64,000 nucleotides of DNA from Streptomyces sp. ISL-43 (GTDB lineage Bacteria > Actinomycetota > Actinomycetes > Streptomycetales > Streptomycetaceae): positions 154,573 through 218,572 of the forward strand of contig NZ_JAGGOT010000002.1 of assembly GCF_018614195.1 (NCBI RefSeq). Reading direction: 5' to 3'. Made by a program: the position numbers and the translations under genes. This document shows positions 44,822 through 52,767 of this stretch, piece by piece. The notes under the pieces are model-generated. The model worked only from the letters and a program-made list of their open reading frames with translations, was not told where the DNA came from and did not search any database. How positions within the stretch are numbered: the first letter of the stretch is position 1; every line of letters begins with the position of its first letter.

Positions 44822-44844
44822 AGTCTAGGGGGCCGGACCGACAG
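44822..44844 (-). promoter_or_regulatory. Damage-type (RecA-NDp/PafBC-like) promoter of pcrA
   Basis: On the minus strand CTGTCGGTCC (44844-44835), a 7-bp gap and TAGACT (44827-44822). TGTCGGT of the -35 box and the TAnnnT -10 fit the RecA-independent damage promoter; the two last box bases (CC for GG) do not. The -10 ends ten bases before the ATG, predicting a very short or absent leader. Confidence 0.5.
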
Positions 44845-44944
44845 CCGGTCCCGGCCCCGGAAAATTGGGCGGCATATGCCCTGCGAACCCTGTGCGGGCC
44901 CTTCCGAGCCGCTCCCTCCGCCGCTAGCGTGCTCCGCCAACCGG

Positions 44945-44952
44945 AAGGAGGT
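44945..44952 (+). promoter_or_regulatory. Perfect Shine-Dalgarno for the first NlpC/P60-like gene
   Basis: AAGGAGGT ends eight bases before the GTG at 44961 and fixes the start of that gene. Confidence 0.85.
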
Positions 44953-44960
44953 GCCGGCCC

Positions 44961-45479
44961 GTGTACTCGTACGGATTCCCCTCGTCCCACGACTCCTCCC
45001 CCCACCACCGCAAGCCGCGCACCCGAAGACATCCTCACGCCCCCACCGCGGTCGCCACGACCGCGGCCCTGTCCTCCTTGGGCCTGCTCCTCCCCCACCA
45101 GGCCTCGGCGGCGCCCGCGCACGAGGCGCGGCGGCTGCTCGGCAGCCATGCCGCCGACCGGTACCGGGGCGCCGGCCCCCTCGGCGGGACCGCGACCCTC
45201 CTGCTGAGCGACGACCCGCAGGCCTTCTTCGCGCAGACGCACCTGCTGAACCGGCTCGGCGGCCGCGAGCACGCGCTGCTCACCGAGTACACGCGGGCGC
45301 CGCGGATCGCGACGGCCCGGCTGCGCCCCGGCGACCTGGTCTTCTTCTACGGCGACATCAGCCATGTCGGGATCTATGTGGGCGGCGGCCGCATGATCCA
45401 CGCCCCGCGGCCGGGGGCGTACGTCCGCGAGGACTCGATCTACTACCAGCCGATCCACGGGAGCGTCCGGCCCGGGTGA
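44961..45479 (+). CDS. NlpC/P60-like secreted protein lacking the catalytic cysteine region
   Basis: A 172-residue exported protein. A basic N-terminus and hydrophobic core ending HQASAAPA form a signal peptide. The C-terminal 55 residues (LRPGDLVFFYGDISHVGIYVGGGRMIHAPRPG) match the second half of an NlpC/P60 domain, including the catalytic His in SHVG. The preceding half, which should hold the DCSG cysteine, is absent: residues about 60-115 instead resemble part of the helical region of the intact paralogue at 46130. It therefore looks like an internally deleted, probably inactive copy. A perfect ribosome site indicates it is still translated. Confidence 0.75.
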   Translation: MYSYGFPSSHDSSPHHRKPRTRRHPHAPTAVATTAALSSLGLLLPHQASAAPAHEARRLLGSHAADRYRGAGPLGGTATLLLSDDPQAFFAQTHLLNRLGGREHALLTEYTRAPRIATARLRPGDLVFFYGDISHVGIYVGGGRMIHAPRPGAYVREDSIYYQPIHGSVRPG

Positions 45480-45533
45480 GGCCCGTAGGACGTTCCCCCG
45501 CCCGTCCGCCGGCGCTCCCCCGGCCCGTCCGAC

Positions 45534-45638
45534 GTGGACCGGCAGGACGGCCGGACCGCCGTGTACACGGTGTACGGCATCGAGGTCGCCCGCCTGACGG
45601 AGATCCGCGGACAGCCACCGCCTACGCTCGTCGCATGA
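45534..45638 (+). other. Possible 34-codon ORF between the P60-like gene and the next gene
   Basis: A GTG-initiated frame (VDRQDGRTAVYTVYGIEVARL...) with regular G/C third positions ends in a TGA overlapping the ATG of the next gene by four bases. It has no ribosome site and no recognised family, so it may be a fragment of a lost gene or chance. Confidence 0.25.
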
Positions 45639-45988
45639 ACGTACTCATCAGCGTCTTCGTCGGCCTGCACATCATCGGGATCGCCTCGCTGCTCGGCGGT
45701 TTCCTGACCCAGATGAAGGCGATGAGCGCCGGCACGGCCCGCTTCGTGCCGGCGATGCTGCACGGTGCGCTGACCATGCTCGTCACCGGCGTACTGCTGG
45801 TCGGCTTCCGCGAGATGGACGGCGACACGGTCAACAACATCAAGATCGGCGTGAAGCTCGCGATCCTCTTCGTGATCCTGGCGCTCGTCTACGTCAAGCG
45901 TGACGAGGAGCGGGTGGAGAAGGCCCTGTTCGGCGCGGTCGGCGGACTGACCATGGTCAATATCTTCATCGCCGTTCTCTGGCACTGA
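45635..45988 (+). CDS. Four-helix small membrane protein
   Basis: A 117-residue protein of four short hydrophobic helices (MNVLISVFVGLHIIGIASLLGGF, then LHGALTMLVTGVLLVGF, VKLAILFVILALVYV and VGGLTMVNIFIAVLW). Arginine- and lysine-rich turns (YVKRDEERVEKA) lie between. The family is widespread in actinobacteria beside cell-wall genes and unassigned. Flanked by the two NlpC/P60-type genes in the same direction. Confidence 0.85.
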   Translation: MNVLISVFVGLHIIGIASLLGGFLTQMKAMSAGTARFVPAMLHGALTMLVTGVLLVGFREMDGDTVNNIKIGVKLAILFVILALVYVKRDEERVEKALFGAVGGLTMVNIFIAVLWH

Positions 45989-46129
45989 CACCGCACGGAC
46001 ATCGGGCAACCATCCGGCGGCCAGGTCCGGTCACGTCCGACCACTTGCGGCCATCTCGTCATCTCCCCGTTACCTTCGGGTCTAGCGTCCCTCCTCCAAG
46101 CAACGACAGAGGAAGGACGTGAGGCCCTC

Positions 46130-47203
46130 GTGGCCAGTCATCGAAAGCCCAGGCAGCGCCCGCTCGCCGGCACCGCCGCACGGAGCACCGTACGCACCAC
46201 GGCCGCCACCCTCGCCCTCGCGGGCGCTGCCACCGCCACCGCGTTCGAAGGCACCTCCCACGCCGACCCCCGGCAGACGCCCTCGCAGGTCAAGGCGGAT
46301 GTGGACCGGCTCTACGAGGAGGCCGAGGCCGCGACCGACCGGTACAACGGGGCGAAGGAGAAGGCGGACGACGCGCAACGCGCCCTCGCCGGACTGCAGG
46401 ACGAGACCGCCCGCAAGACGGATCAGCTCAACACCGCCCGCAGCACGCTCGGTTCGCTGGCCGCGACCCAGTACCGCAGCGGGACCCTCAGCGCCGCCGT
46501 ACAGCTGGCGATGGCCGACGACCCGCAGGAGTACCTGGACCGGGCCGCCCTCATCGCCCGCGCCGGAAACCGGAACGCGGCCGAGATCTCCACCGTGCGC
46601 CGCAAGCTCGACGAGGTCGGACACCTCGAGGAGCAGGCCGCCGGACGCCTCGCCGACCTGCGCGCCCGGCAGGGCGAACTCGCCGGCCACAAGGCCGAGA
46701 TCGAGGAGAAGCTGAGCGCCGCCCAGCGGCTGCTGGCCAAGCTCACCGCCGAGGAGCGCGCGGCCTACGAGGCCGACTCCGCCGGCGCTCGCACGCCGGG
46801 CCCGCCGCCCTCGCCCTCGCCCTCGCCCTCGCCCTCGCCCTCGCCCTCCGACGGTTCCCGCGCCGCCCGCGCGGTGGCGTTCGCGTACGGGGCGATCGGC
46901 AAGCCCTACGTGTGGGGTGCGACGGGGCCGGGCTCCTTCGACTGCTCGGGGCTGACCCAGGCGGCCTGGCGCGCGGCCGGGGTGTCGCTGCCGCGCACCA
47001 CGTACACCCAGATCAACACCGGGCAGCGGATCTCCCGCAACCAGCTGACCCCCGGTGACCTGGTGTTCTTCTACTCCGGGATCTCCCACGTCGGCCTGTA
47101 CATTGGCAACGGCCAGATGATCCACGCCCCGCGCCCCGGCTCCACGGTGCGCCTCGCCCCGGTGGACTCGATGCCGTGGGCGGGTGCTTCCCGACCGGCG
47201 TAG
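46130..47203 (+). CDS. NlpC/P60 family peptidoglycan endopeptidase (C40)
   Basis: A 357-residue secreted cell-wall hydrolase. The GTG at 46130 (MASHRKPRQRPL) precedes a signal peptide ending around TSHADP. Residues about 50-215 are a coiled-coil (VKADVDRLYEEAEAATDRYN), then a Pro/Ser linker coded by a TCGCCC repeat, and an NlpC/P60 domain with the catalytic Cys in SFDCSGLTQAAW, His in ISHVGLYIG and the trailing polar residue. It resembles RipA-like cross-link-cleaving enzymes. Its C-terminus closely matches the truncated protein at 44961. Confidence 0.94.
   Translation: MASHRKPRQRPLAGTAARSTVRTTAATLALAGAATATAFEGTSHADPRQTPSQVKADVDRLYEEAEAATDRYNGAKEKADDAQRALAGLQDETARKTDQLNTARSTLGSLAATQYRSGTLSAAVQLAMADDPQEYLDRAALIARAGNRNAAEISTVRRKLDEVGHLEEQAAGRLADLRARQGELAGHKAEIEEKLSAAQRLLAKLTAEERAAYEADSAGARTPGPPPSPSPSPSPSPSPSDGSRAARAVAFAYGAIGKPYVWGATGPGSFDCSGLTQAAWRAAGVSLPRTTYTQINTGQRISRNQLTPGDLVFFYSGISHVGLYIGNGQMIHAPRPGSTVRLAPVDSMPWAGASRPA
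46811..46846. repeat. 6-bp tandem repeat (Pro-Ser linker) in the C40 peptidase gene
   Basis: Six exact copies of TCGCCC encode the PSPSPS linker before the NlpC/P60 domain. Confidence 0.9.
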
Positions 47204-47243
47204 CCGCGACCGGCCGCGACCGGCCGCTACGGGCAGGCCGTGC

Positions 47244-48356
47244 CTACGGGGCCTTGACCGTCTTGCTCAGCCAGTCGAAGGTCTGCGGCAGCTGCTTCGA
47301 CCACGATTCGAGGTTGTGGCCACCGACGACCTTCTCCGCGTGCACCACGGTCGGGCTCTGCGCGAGCGCCTTGAGGTCCGTGCCGGACAGGTAGCCGTCC
47401 TGCTCCGCCCCCGACATCCACAGGGAGACCGCCGGCGGCGCGGGCGCGGCCTTGAGCAGGTTCTTCAGGTTGTGGGTGCGGCGCAGCTCCGGATCCTGCG
47501 CGACCAGCGACGAGGGCTCCTGCCCCGGGTCGTTGTAGCCGGACAGGGAGACCGCCGCGCTGTAACGGTCGGGGTGGTTGATCGCCAGCTTGGCGGCGCA
47601 GTACGCCCCGGCCGAGTAGCCGGCCACGCCCCATGTGCGGGCCTCTTGCGAGACCCGGAAGTTGTCGGCGACCATCTTGCGGACGTCGACGCTGAACCAG
47701 CTGTCGGCGTTGACCTTGCCGGGGATGTTGGCGCAGCCGGTGTCGGCGTTGCCGAGCAGCATGGCGCGCGGCGAGACCAGGATGAACGGCTGCACCTTGC
47801 CGCTCTTCATGAGCGGCTCCAGGATCTCGTGCGCCTTCAGGCCCTGGAACCAGGACTTGCCCGTCCCCGGTATGCCCGGGATCAGTTCGACCACGGGGAA
47901 CTTCTTGTCCTTGAAGGCCGGGTCGTCGTACTGGGGCGGCAGCCACACCAGGACGTCGCCCTTGACCCCGGAGATCTTGCCGTCGAGCTCGGTCTTCTTG
48001 ACCCGGCCGCCGAGTCCCTCGACCGGCTGGAAGTCCTGGACCACCTTCGGCGCGGCCTTGACCTCCGCGGCCTTCTTCCCGCCGAGCCCGTCGGGGCCCA
48101 GGTCGGGGGCGGCGGTGACGTACTTGCCGGTGCCGAGCAGATCGCCCCAGGAGGCGTAGAAGTTCATGTCGCGGTTGACCGCGATGAACACCAGCGCGAC
48201 GGCCGTGACCTGGGCGAAGACCATCATCGAGGTGCGGATGGCGACGCGTACGGCGGCGGGGCCGCGCACCTTGCTCCACACGATCAGCGGCAGGAGGACG
48301 GCGCACGCCGTCAGGGCGATCACCGTCGCGAAGAGGGGGGTCCCCGTCAAACTCAT
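47244..48356 (-). CDS. Alpha/beta-hydrolase fold esterase with membrane N-terminus
   Basis: A 370-residue protein resembling the antigen-85/esterase D group. Two or three hydrophobic helices fill the first 75 residues (LFATVIALTACAVLLPLIVW and MVFAQVTAVALVFIAV), placing the catalytic domain outside. The nucleophile motif is VAGYSAGAYCA and a likely catalytic His lies in VVGGHNLESW near the C-terminus. The ATG at 48356 (MSLTGTPLFATV) is chosen because the first helix starts there. Streptomyces has no mycolic acids, so a trehalose mycolyltransferase role is unlikely; substrate unknown. Confidence 0.85.
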   Translation of the reverse strand: MSLTGTPLFATVIALTACAVLLPLIVWSKVRGPAAVRVAIRTSMMVFAQVTAVALVFIAVNRDMNFYASWGDLLGTGKYVTAAPDLGPDGLGGKKAAEVKAAPKVVQDFQPVEGLGGRVKKTELDGKISGVKGDVLVWLPPQYDDPAFKDKKFPVVELIPGIPGTGKSWFQGLKAHEILEPLMKSGKVQPFILVSPRAMLLGNADTGCANIPGKVNADSWFSVDVRKMVADNFRVSQEARTWGVAGYSAGAYCAAKLAINHPDRYSAAVSLSGYNDPGQEPSSLVAQDPELRRTHNLKNLLKAAPAPPAVSLWMSGAEQDGYLSGTDLKALAQSPTVVHAEKVVGGHNLESWSKQLPQTFDWLSKTVKAP

Positions 48357-48454
48357 CACGGACGGTAGAGGGGTCCGGGACCTGCTCGGGTTCCCGGTAC
48401 CGACTGCGGTGTGGATCACAGGACCCATGGCCTGAGATCCACTTCGCGTGGATC

Positions 48455-48474
48455 GCCGGGCGGATCCGCCCGGC
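48455..48474 (-). terminator. 20-bp palindrome after the response regulator gene
   Basis: GCCGGGCGGA and its exact complement form a continuous palindrome 30 bp past the regulator stop. Plausible terminator; it also lies upstream of the esterase gene. Confidence 0.5.
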
Positions 48475-48504
48475 CGTCCGGCGTCTGCCGGGCCCCCTCC
48501 CCGC

Positions 48505-49272
48505 TCAGACCAGCCGGCGTGCCGTGGCCCAGCGGGTGAGCTCGTGCCGGTTCGACAGCTGCAGCTTCCTCAGGACCGCCGAGACGTGCGATTCCACGGT
48601 CTTCACCGAGATGAAGAGCTGCTTGGCGATCTCCTTGTACGCGTATCCGCGCGCGATCAGCCGCAGCACCTCGCGCTCGCGCTGGGTGAGGCGGTCGAGG
48701 TCCTCGTCGACCGGCGGGGCGTCCGTCGAGGCGAAGGCGTCGAGGACGAAGCCCGCCAGCCTCGGCGAGAACACCGCGTCCCCGTCCTGGACCCGGAAGA
48801 CCGAATCCACCAGGTCGGTGCCGGTGATCGTCTTGGTGACGTAGCCGCGCGCGCCGCCCCGGATGACCCCGATGACGTCCTCCGCGGCGTCCGACACGGA
48901 CAGGGCCAGGAACCGCACCGGGTCCTCGGCGGCCGCCATCAGCGGGGCGCAGCGGCGCAGCACCTCCACGCCGCCGCCGCCGGGCAGGTGCACGTCGAGG
49001 AGCACCACCTCGGGGCGGGTGGCGGTGATGACGGTGACGGCCTGGTCCACGTCGGCGGCCTCGCCGACGACCTCGACCCCGGTCCGGTCGGTCTCGCCGA
49101 TCTCGGCCTGGACGCCCGTGCGGAACATCCTGTGGTCGTCGACGAGCACCACCCGGACTCGCCTGGCCACCGCTCCGCTGCTCGCGTTGTCGCCGGTGCC
49201 CGCGTTGTCGCCGGTGCTCGCGTTGTCGCCGGTGCTCGCGTTGTCGCCGGTGCTCGCGTTGTCCTCGGTCAT
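48505..49272 (-). CDS. LuxR-type (NarL family) response regulator
   Basis: A 255-residue two-component regulator. After a repetitive 30-residue N-terminus (DNASTG units) comes the receiver domain with VVLVDDHRMF, the phosphoacceptor Asp in EVVLLDVHLPGGGG, and GYVTKT. The C-terminal LuxR helix-turn-helix is LTQREREVLRLIARGYAYKE with SVKTVESHVSAVLRKL. It overlaps the upstream histidine kinase gene by four bases and is clearly its partner. Likely targets include the divergent PspC membrane protein gene. Confidence 0.94.
   Translation of the reverse strand: MTEDNASTGDNASTGDNASTGDNAGTGDNASSGAVARRVRVVLVDDHRMFRTGVQAEIGETDRTGVEVVGEAADVDQAVTVITATRPEVVLLDVHLPGGGGVEVLRRCAPLMAAAEDPVRFLALSVSDAAEDVIGVIRGGARGYVTKTITGTDLVDSVFRVQDGDAVFSPRLAGFVLDAFASTDAPPVDEDLDRLTQREREVLRLIARGYAYKEIAKQLFISVKTVESHVSAVLRKLQLSNRHELTRWATARRLV
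49180..49269. repeat. 18-bp tandem repeat at the start of the response regulator gene
   Basis: Five copies of GCTCGCGTTGTCGCCGGT (plus strand) encode a sixfold-residue DNASTG-like unit right after the start codon. Since the repeat directly follows the ATG, copy number alters only the N-terminal tail. Confidence 0.92.
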
Positions 49273-50564
49273 GCTGCCTTCGCCGCCCTCTCCATCTCCA
49301 GCTCGACTTCCGTGCCGCCGTCGGGCGCGGACCGCAGCCGCGCGGTCCCGCCGTTGCGCTGCATCCGGCCGATGATCGATTCTCGTACGCCCATCCGGTC
49401 GTCCGGTACCGCGTCCATGTCGAAGCCCGGTCCGCGGTCCCGTACGGACACGAACACCGTCTGGCCGTCCACCTCCGCGAACACCTGGACGGGGCCGCCG
49501 TCGCCACCGTACTTGGCCGCGTTGACCATCGCCTCGCGCGCTGCCTGCATCTGTGCCGCCAGCTTCTCGTCGAGGGGGCAGTCGCCGACGACGACCACCT
49601 CGATCGGGACCCCGTGGTGGTCCTCGACCTCGGCGGCGGTCTTCTTCACCGCCTCGGCCAGCGTGCTCGGCTCCTCGGCCTCGTCCTTGCCGGTGCCCTC
49701 GGGCTTGTACAGCCAGTTGCGCAGCTCCCGCTCCTGGGCCCGCGCGAGGCGGCGTACCTCTCCGGCGTCCTCCGCGTTGCGCTGGATCAGGGTGAGGGTG
49801 TGCAGCACGGAGTCGTGGACGTGGGCGGCGACCTCGGCGCGCTCCTGGGCGCGGATGCGCATCAGGCGCTCTTCGGAGAGGTCCTGGGTCATGCGGATCA
49901 GCCAGGGGCCGGCGAGGAGCGCGACGCCGACGAGGACGGCGAGGGTGGCGGTCATGACGTTGCCCAGCTGGGCGGCGGAGCCGCGGACGACGATGAAGAC
50001 GGTCAGGCCCACGCCGACCAGGGCGACGCCCGCGAGCGCGCGGGCGGTCTGCAGCAGTCGCGCGTGCCGTCCGGCGGCGGCGTTCCAGTGGGCGCGGCGG
50101 GCGTTGTCGGCCTGGCGCCATACGAGGACCACCCCGGCCCCGACCAGCAGCAGCGGCCACACGTACCGGCCGGATGTGCCGCCGACCTGCACCTTGGAGA
50201 TGAAGATTCCGGCGCCGACGCACAGCGCGATCAACGCGGTGATCTGGCCCCGCTCGGGCTTGCGCAGGCGCCGGGTGCCGTCGGGGAGGGTGTCGAAGTA
50301 GGAGCGGTGTCCGCTGCGGCCGCCGACGCCGAGCGGTACGAAGACCCAGAACGCGGCGTAGAGCAGCACGCCGAGGCCGTCGCCCCACATGAACAGTCCG
50401 AGGAAGACGAGCCGGACCCAGACGACGGGCAGCCCGAGGTGCCCTGCGAGGCCGCGCGCGACACCGCCGAGCATCCGGCCGTCGGCGCTGCGGTAGAGCT
50501 TGCGCTGCGGCGTCTCGTCGGAGTCCGGTGCGTACGGCGGGCGGGGGGCGGTTGCTACGGGCAT
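49269..50564 (-). CDS. PspC-domain sensor histidine kinase
   Basis: A 431-residue membrane kinase. An N-terminal PspC domain (LYRSADGRMLGGVARGLAGHLGLP) runs into several hydrophobic helices to about residue 220. The cytosolic part has the HisKA_3 phosphoacceptor in AAHVHDSVLHTLTL and a HATPase with NAAKYGGDGG and VRDRGPGFD boxes. It pairs with the response regulator by a 4-bp overlap. PspC proteins sense envelope stress in other bacteria, so a similar input is likely. The ATG at 50564 (MPVATAPRPPY) is preferred; a GTG at 50579 is possible. Confidence 0.92.
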   Translation of the reverse strand: MPVATAPRPPYAPDSDETPQRKLYRSADGRMLGGVARGLAGHLGLPVVWVRLVFLGLFMWGDGLGVLLYAAFWVFVPLGVGGRSGHRSYFDTLPDGTRRLRKPERGQITALIALCVGAGIFISKVQVGGTSGRYVWPLLLVGAGVVLVWRQADNARRAHWNAAAGRHARLLQTARALAGVALVGVGLTVFIVVRGSAAQLGNVMTATLAVLVGVALLAGPWLIRMTQDLSEERLMRIRAQERAEVAAHVHDSVLHTLTLIQRNAEDAGEVRRLARAQERELRNWLYKPEGTGKDEAEEPSTLAEAVKKTAAEVEDHHGVPIEVVVVGDCPLDEKLAAQMQAAREAMVNAAKYGGDGGPVQVFAEVDGQTVFVSVRDRGPGFDMDAVPDDRMGVRESIIGRMQRNGGTARLRSAPDGGTEVELEMERAAKAA

Positions 50565-50695
50565 GTCACCGATGGTCACACGCGCGCGGTGCCCGGGGCA
50601 TCAGGGCAGCCCCCCACTTCTCTCGGGGGGATATCAGGGCTGTCCCAGGGTGGATCCGGATGCCCTCGGCGTCGGCGGACCGTCACCATGTACGC

Positions 50696-52078
50696 ATGAC
50701 CGAAGTACACGATTCCCCTCCGCCGGACGCCGGGGCCGGCGCGGGCGCCGCGAGCGGCCCGCCGTCCGCCGAGCGTCCTCCCCCGCGCCTGCGCCGCTCC
50801 AAGCGCGACAAGGTGCTCGCGGGCGTGTGCGGCGGCCTGGGGCGGTACTTCTGCCTCGACCCGGTGATCTTCCGGATCGTGCTCGGCGTCCTCGCGGTGA
50901 CGGGCGGAGTCGGTCTGATCTTCTACGGATTCGCGTGGCTGCTGCTGCCCCAGGAGGGCGAGGAGGACAGCGAGGCGAAGAAGCTGCTGACGGGGCGGGT
51001 CGAGGGCGCGACGCTGGCGGCGGTGTTCACCGCGCTGGTGGGCTGCGCCCTGTTCCTGTCGATGCTGGACAACGGCGGGCTGGCGGTCTTCTCCGTCCTG
51101 GCCGCCTTGGCGCTGGGCGGCGGGGCGTACTGGTCGCAGCGCCACCGGCACACCGGTACCCAGGCCCCGCAGGACAGGGCCGCCGCGGCCTCAGGGGGCG
51201 CGGAGTTCGTCTGGCCGGAGGCCACGCGCACCGGGCACCGGACCGCGCACAGTCCGGCGCCGCCCGAGACCCAGGCGCCGCCCACGCCCGGCGGCCCTTC
51301 CTGGTGGCGGGACCCGCTGGTCAAGGACGGCACCACGGGACCGGTCGGCGAGACCGGGTACCTGTGGGGGCCGGCCGATCCGGCCCCGGACGACCTGGGC
51401 GACCCGGCGGCTGCCCCGGCCGGGGACCGCGTCCGCCCGGCGCCGCGCGGCGGTGTCGGCGGCCGGGTGTTCGTGCTGGCGCTGCTGGCCGGATTCGTCG
51501 GCGCCGCCTCGGTCTGGGAGGGCAGCACCCTGAGCCACGCGCTGCAGGTCGCCTTCGCATGCGCCCTCGCGGTCTTCGGTCTCGGACTGGCGGTCAGCTC
51601 GGTCAAGGGCCGCACCGGCTTCGGCACCGTGCTCCTCGCGATGATCACGGCCGGGCTGCTGGCCGGTGCGGTGGCCCTGCCCAAGGAGATCGGCACCGAC
51701 TGGCGGGACGTGAACTGGCGGCCGGCCTCGGTGGATGCCGTGGCGCCGCGGTACGAGGCGGGGACCGGACTCGCCACCTTGGACCTGAGCCACCTGGATG
51801 TACCCAAGGGCGCCACCGTGCCCGTCCACGCCTCGATCGAGGCGGGCCGGCTCCGGGTGATCCTGCCGAGGGAGGTCACCGGGCAGGCGGAGGCCACCGT
51901 AAGACTGGGTGACATCCAGATGCCCGGCGAGGCCGATGGCGCGATACGCGTCAAGCACGACGGCGAGACCCGCCGGGAGACCCTGCCGCCCACCCCGGGC
52001 ACCGCGGCGGGCGGGACGATCGAGCTGCACCTGAACGCGGGTGTGGGACAGGTGGAGGTGACCCGTGCGGCGTCATGA
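50696..52078 (+). CDS. PspC-domain membrane protein
   Basis: A 460-residue protein. Residues about 35-85 form a PspC domain (SKRDKVLAGVCGGLGRYFCLDP and IFYGFAWLLLP). Two to three more hydrophobic pairs follow, and the last 130 residues are a predicted outside or cytosolic beta-rich domain (LRVILPREVTGQAEATVRLG), typical of the LiaF/DUF2154-like tail. It is divergent from the PspC histidine kinase gene with a 131-bp shared region, and its stop overlaps the next gene's GTG by 14 bp. Together they look like an envelope-stress module similar to LiaFSR. Confidence 0.88.
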   Translation: MTEVHDSPPPDAGAGAGAASGPPSAERPPPRLRRSKRDKVLAGVCGGLGRYFCLDPVIFRIVLGVLAVTGGVGLIFYGFAWLLLPQEGEEDSEAKKLLTGRVEGATLAAVFTALVGCALFLSMLDNGGLAVFSVLAALALGGGAYWSQRHRHTGTQAPQDRAAAASGGAEFVWPEATRTGHRTAHSPAPPETQAPPTPGGPSWWRDPLVKDGTTGPVGETGYLWGPADPAPDDLGDPAAAPAGDRVRPAPRGGVGGRVFVLALLAGFVGAASVWEGSTLSHALQVAFACALAVFGLGLAVSSVKGRTGFGTVLLAMITAGLLAGAVALPKEIGTDWRDVNWRPASVDAVAPRYEAGTGLATLDLSHLDVPKGATVPVHASIEAGRLRVILPREVTGQAEATVRLGDIQMPGEADGAIRVKHDGETRRETLPPTPGTAAGGTIELHLNAGVGQVEVTRAAS

Positions 52079-52325
52079 GTTCCAGCCGGGACGGCTGATC
52101 GCGGGCCTGGTCTTGATGGCGGCGGGCGTGCTCTATCTGCTCGGCGCGGCCGGCGAGGCCGACCCGCCGTGGTTCCTCGTCCTCCTGATGACCCTGGGCG
52201 GGCTCGCCTTCGCCTCCGTGGTCGGCCTGGTGACCTATGCCGTGCGCCGCGACCGGCGCGAGCGGATCACCGAATCCAGCGAGAGTAGGGCGCACCGGCG
52301 AGGACCAGCGGGATCCAGGCCATGA
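52065..52325 (+). CDS. Small two-helix membrane protein downstream of PspC
   Basis: An 86-residue protein from the GTG at 52065 (MRRHEFQPGRLIAGLVLMAAG). Helices cover about 10-30 and 35-58, followed by a basic tail (YAVRRDRRERITESSES). Its start overlaps the PspC gene by 14 bp, so it is probably the second gene of that unit. The last 59 bp overlap the convergent DoxX gene. Confidence 0.75.
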   Translation: MRRHEFQPGRLIAGLVLMAAGVLYLLGAAGEADPPWFLVLLMTLGGLAFASVVGLVTYAVRRDRRERITESSESRAHRRGPAGSRP

Positions 52326-52749
52326 GGTACACCAGGTCGTTGCCGTAGTAGTACGGGGTCACCGCCCAGGACACCGTGAGCCACAGGCTGAGCGAGATCA
52401 GCGCCCCGCCGACGGCAGCGATCCGGGTCAGGAGGCCGGCCAGGACACCCAGGCCGACCAGGAGTTCCCCGATGGCCAGGGCGACGGCGAAGCCGACGGG
52501 CGCCTTGAGCGCCAGGTCCACCAGGGCCGGGACCGCCGAGGTGTCGCGCACCCCGCGCATCAGGTCGCCGATGGAGCCGTCGCCGGTGGCGGAGAGGAAC
52601 GCGGAGTCGGTCAGCTTGTCCAGCCCCGCGTAGACGAAGGTCACGCCGAGGAAGATCCGCAGGGGCAGGAGCGCGTGGCGGGCGGCACGTGCGCGCAGGC
52701 CCACGGCTTCGTCGGCACGGGCGCCGGAGGGGACGTCAGTTCGGGTCAC
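52267..52749 (-). CDS. DoxX family membrane protein
   Basis: A 160-residue four-helix membrane protein. Family landmarks are the first helix LLPLRIFLGVTFVYAGLDKL, PVGFAVALAIGELLVGLGVLAGLLTR, and a tail WAVTPYYYGNDLVYLMAWIPLVLAG. DoxX relatives are linked with quinone or thiol oxidation and, in mycobacteria, with a radical-detoxifying membrane complex; here no partner is adjacent. It follows the large TIG-like membrane protein gene by 18 bp. Confidence 0.9.
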   Translation of the reverse strand: MTRTDVPSGARADEAVGLRARAARHALLPLRIFLGVTFVYAGLDKLTDSAFLSATGDGSIGDLMRGVRDTSAVPALVDLALKAPVGFAVALAIGELLVGLGVLAGLLTRIAAVGGALISLSLWLTVSWAVTPYYYGNDLVYLMAWIPLVLAGAPYSRWIR

Positions 52750-52767
52750 GCGACATGTGTACCCAAT

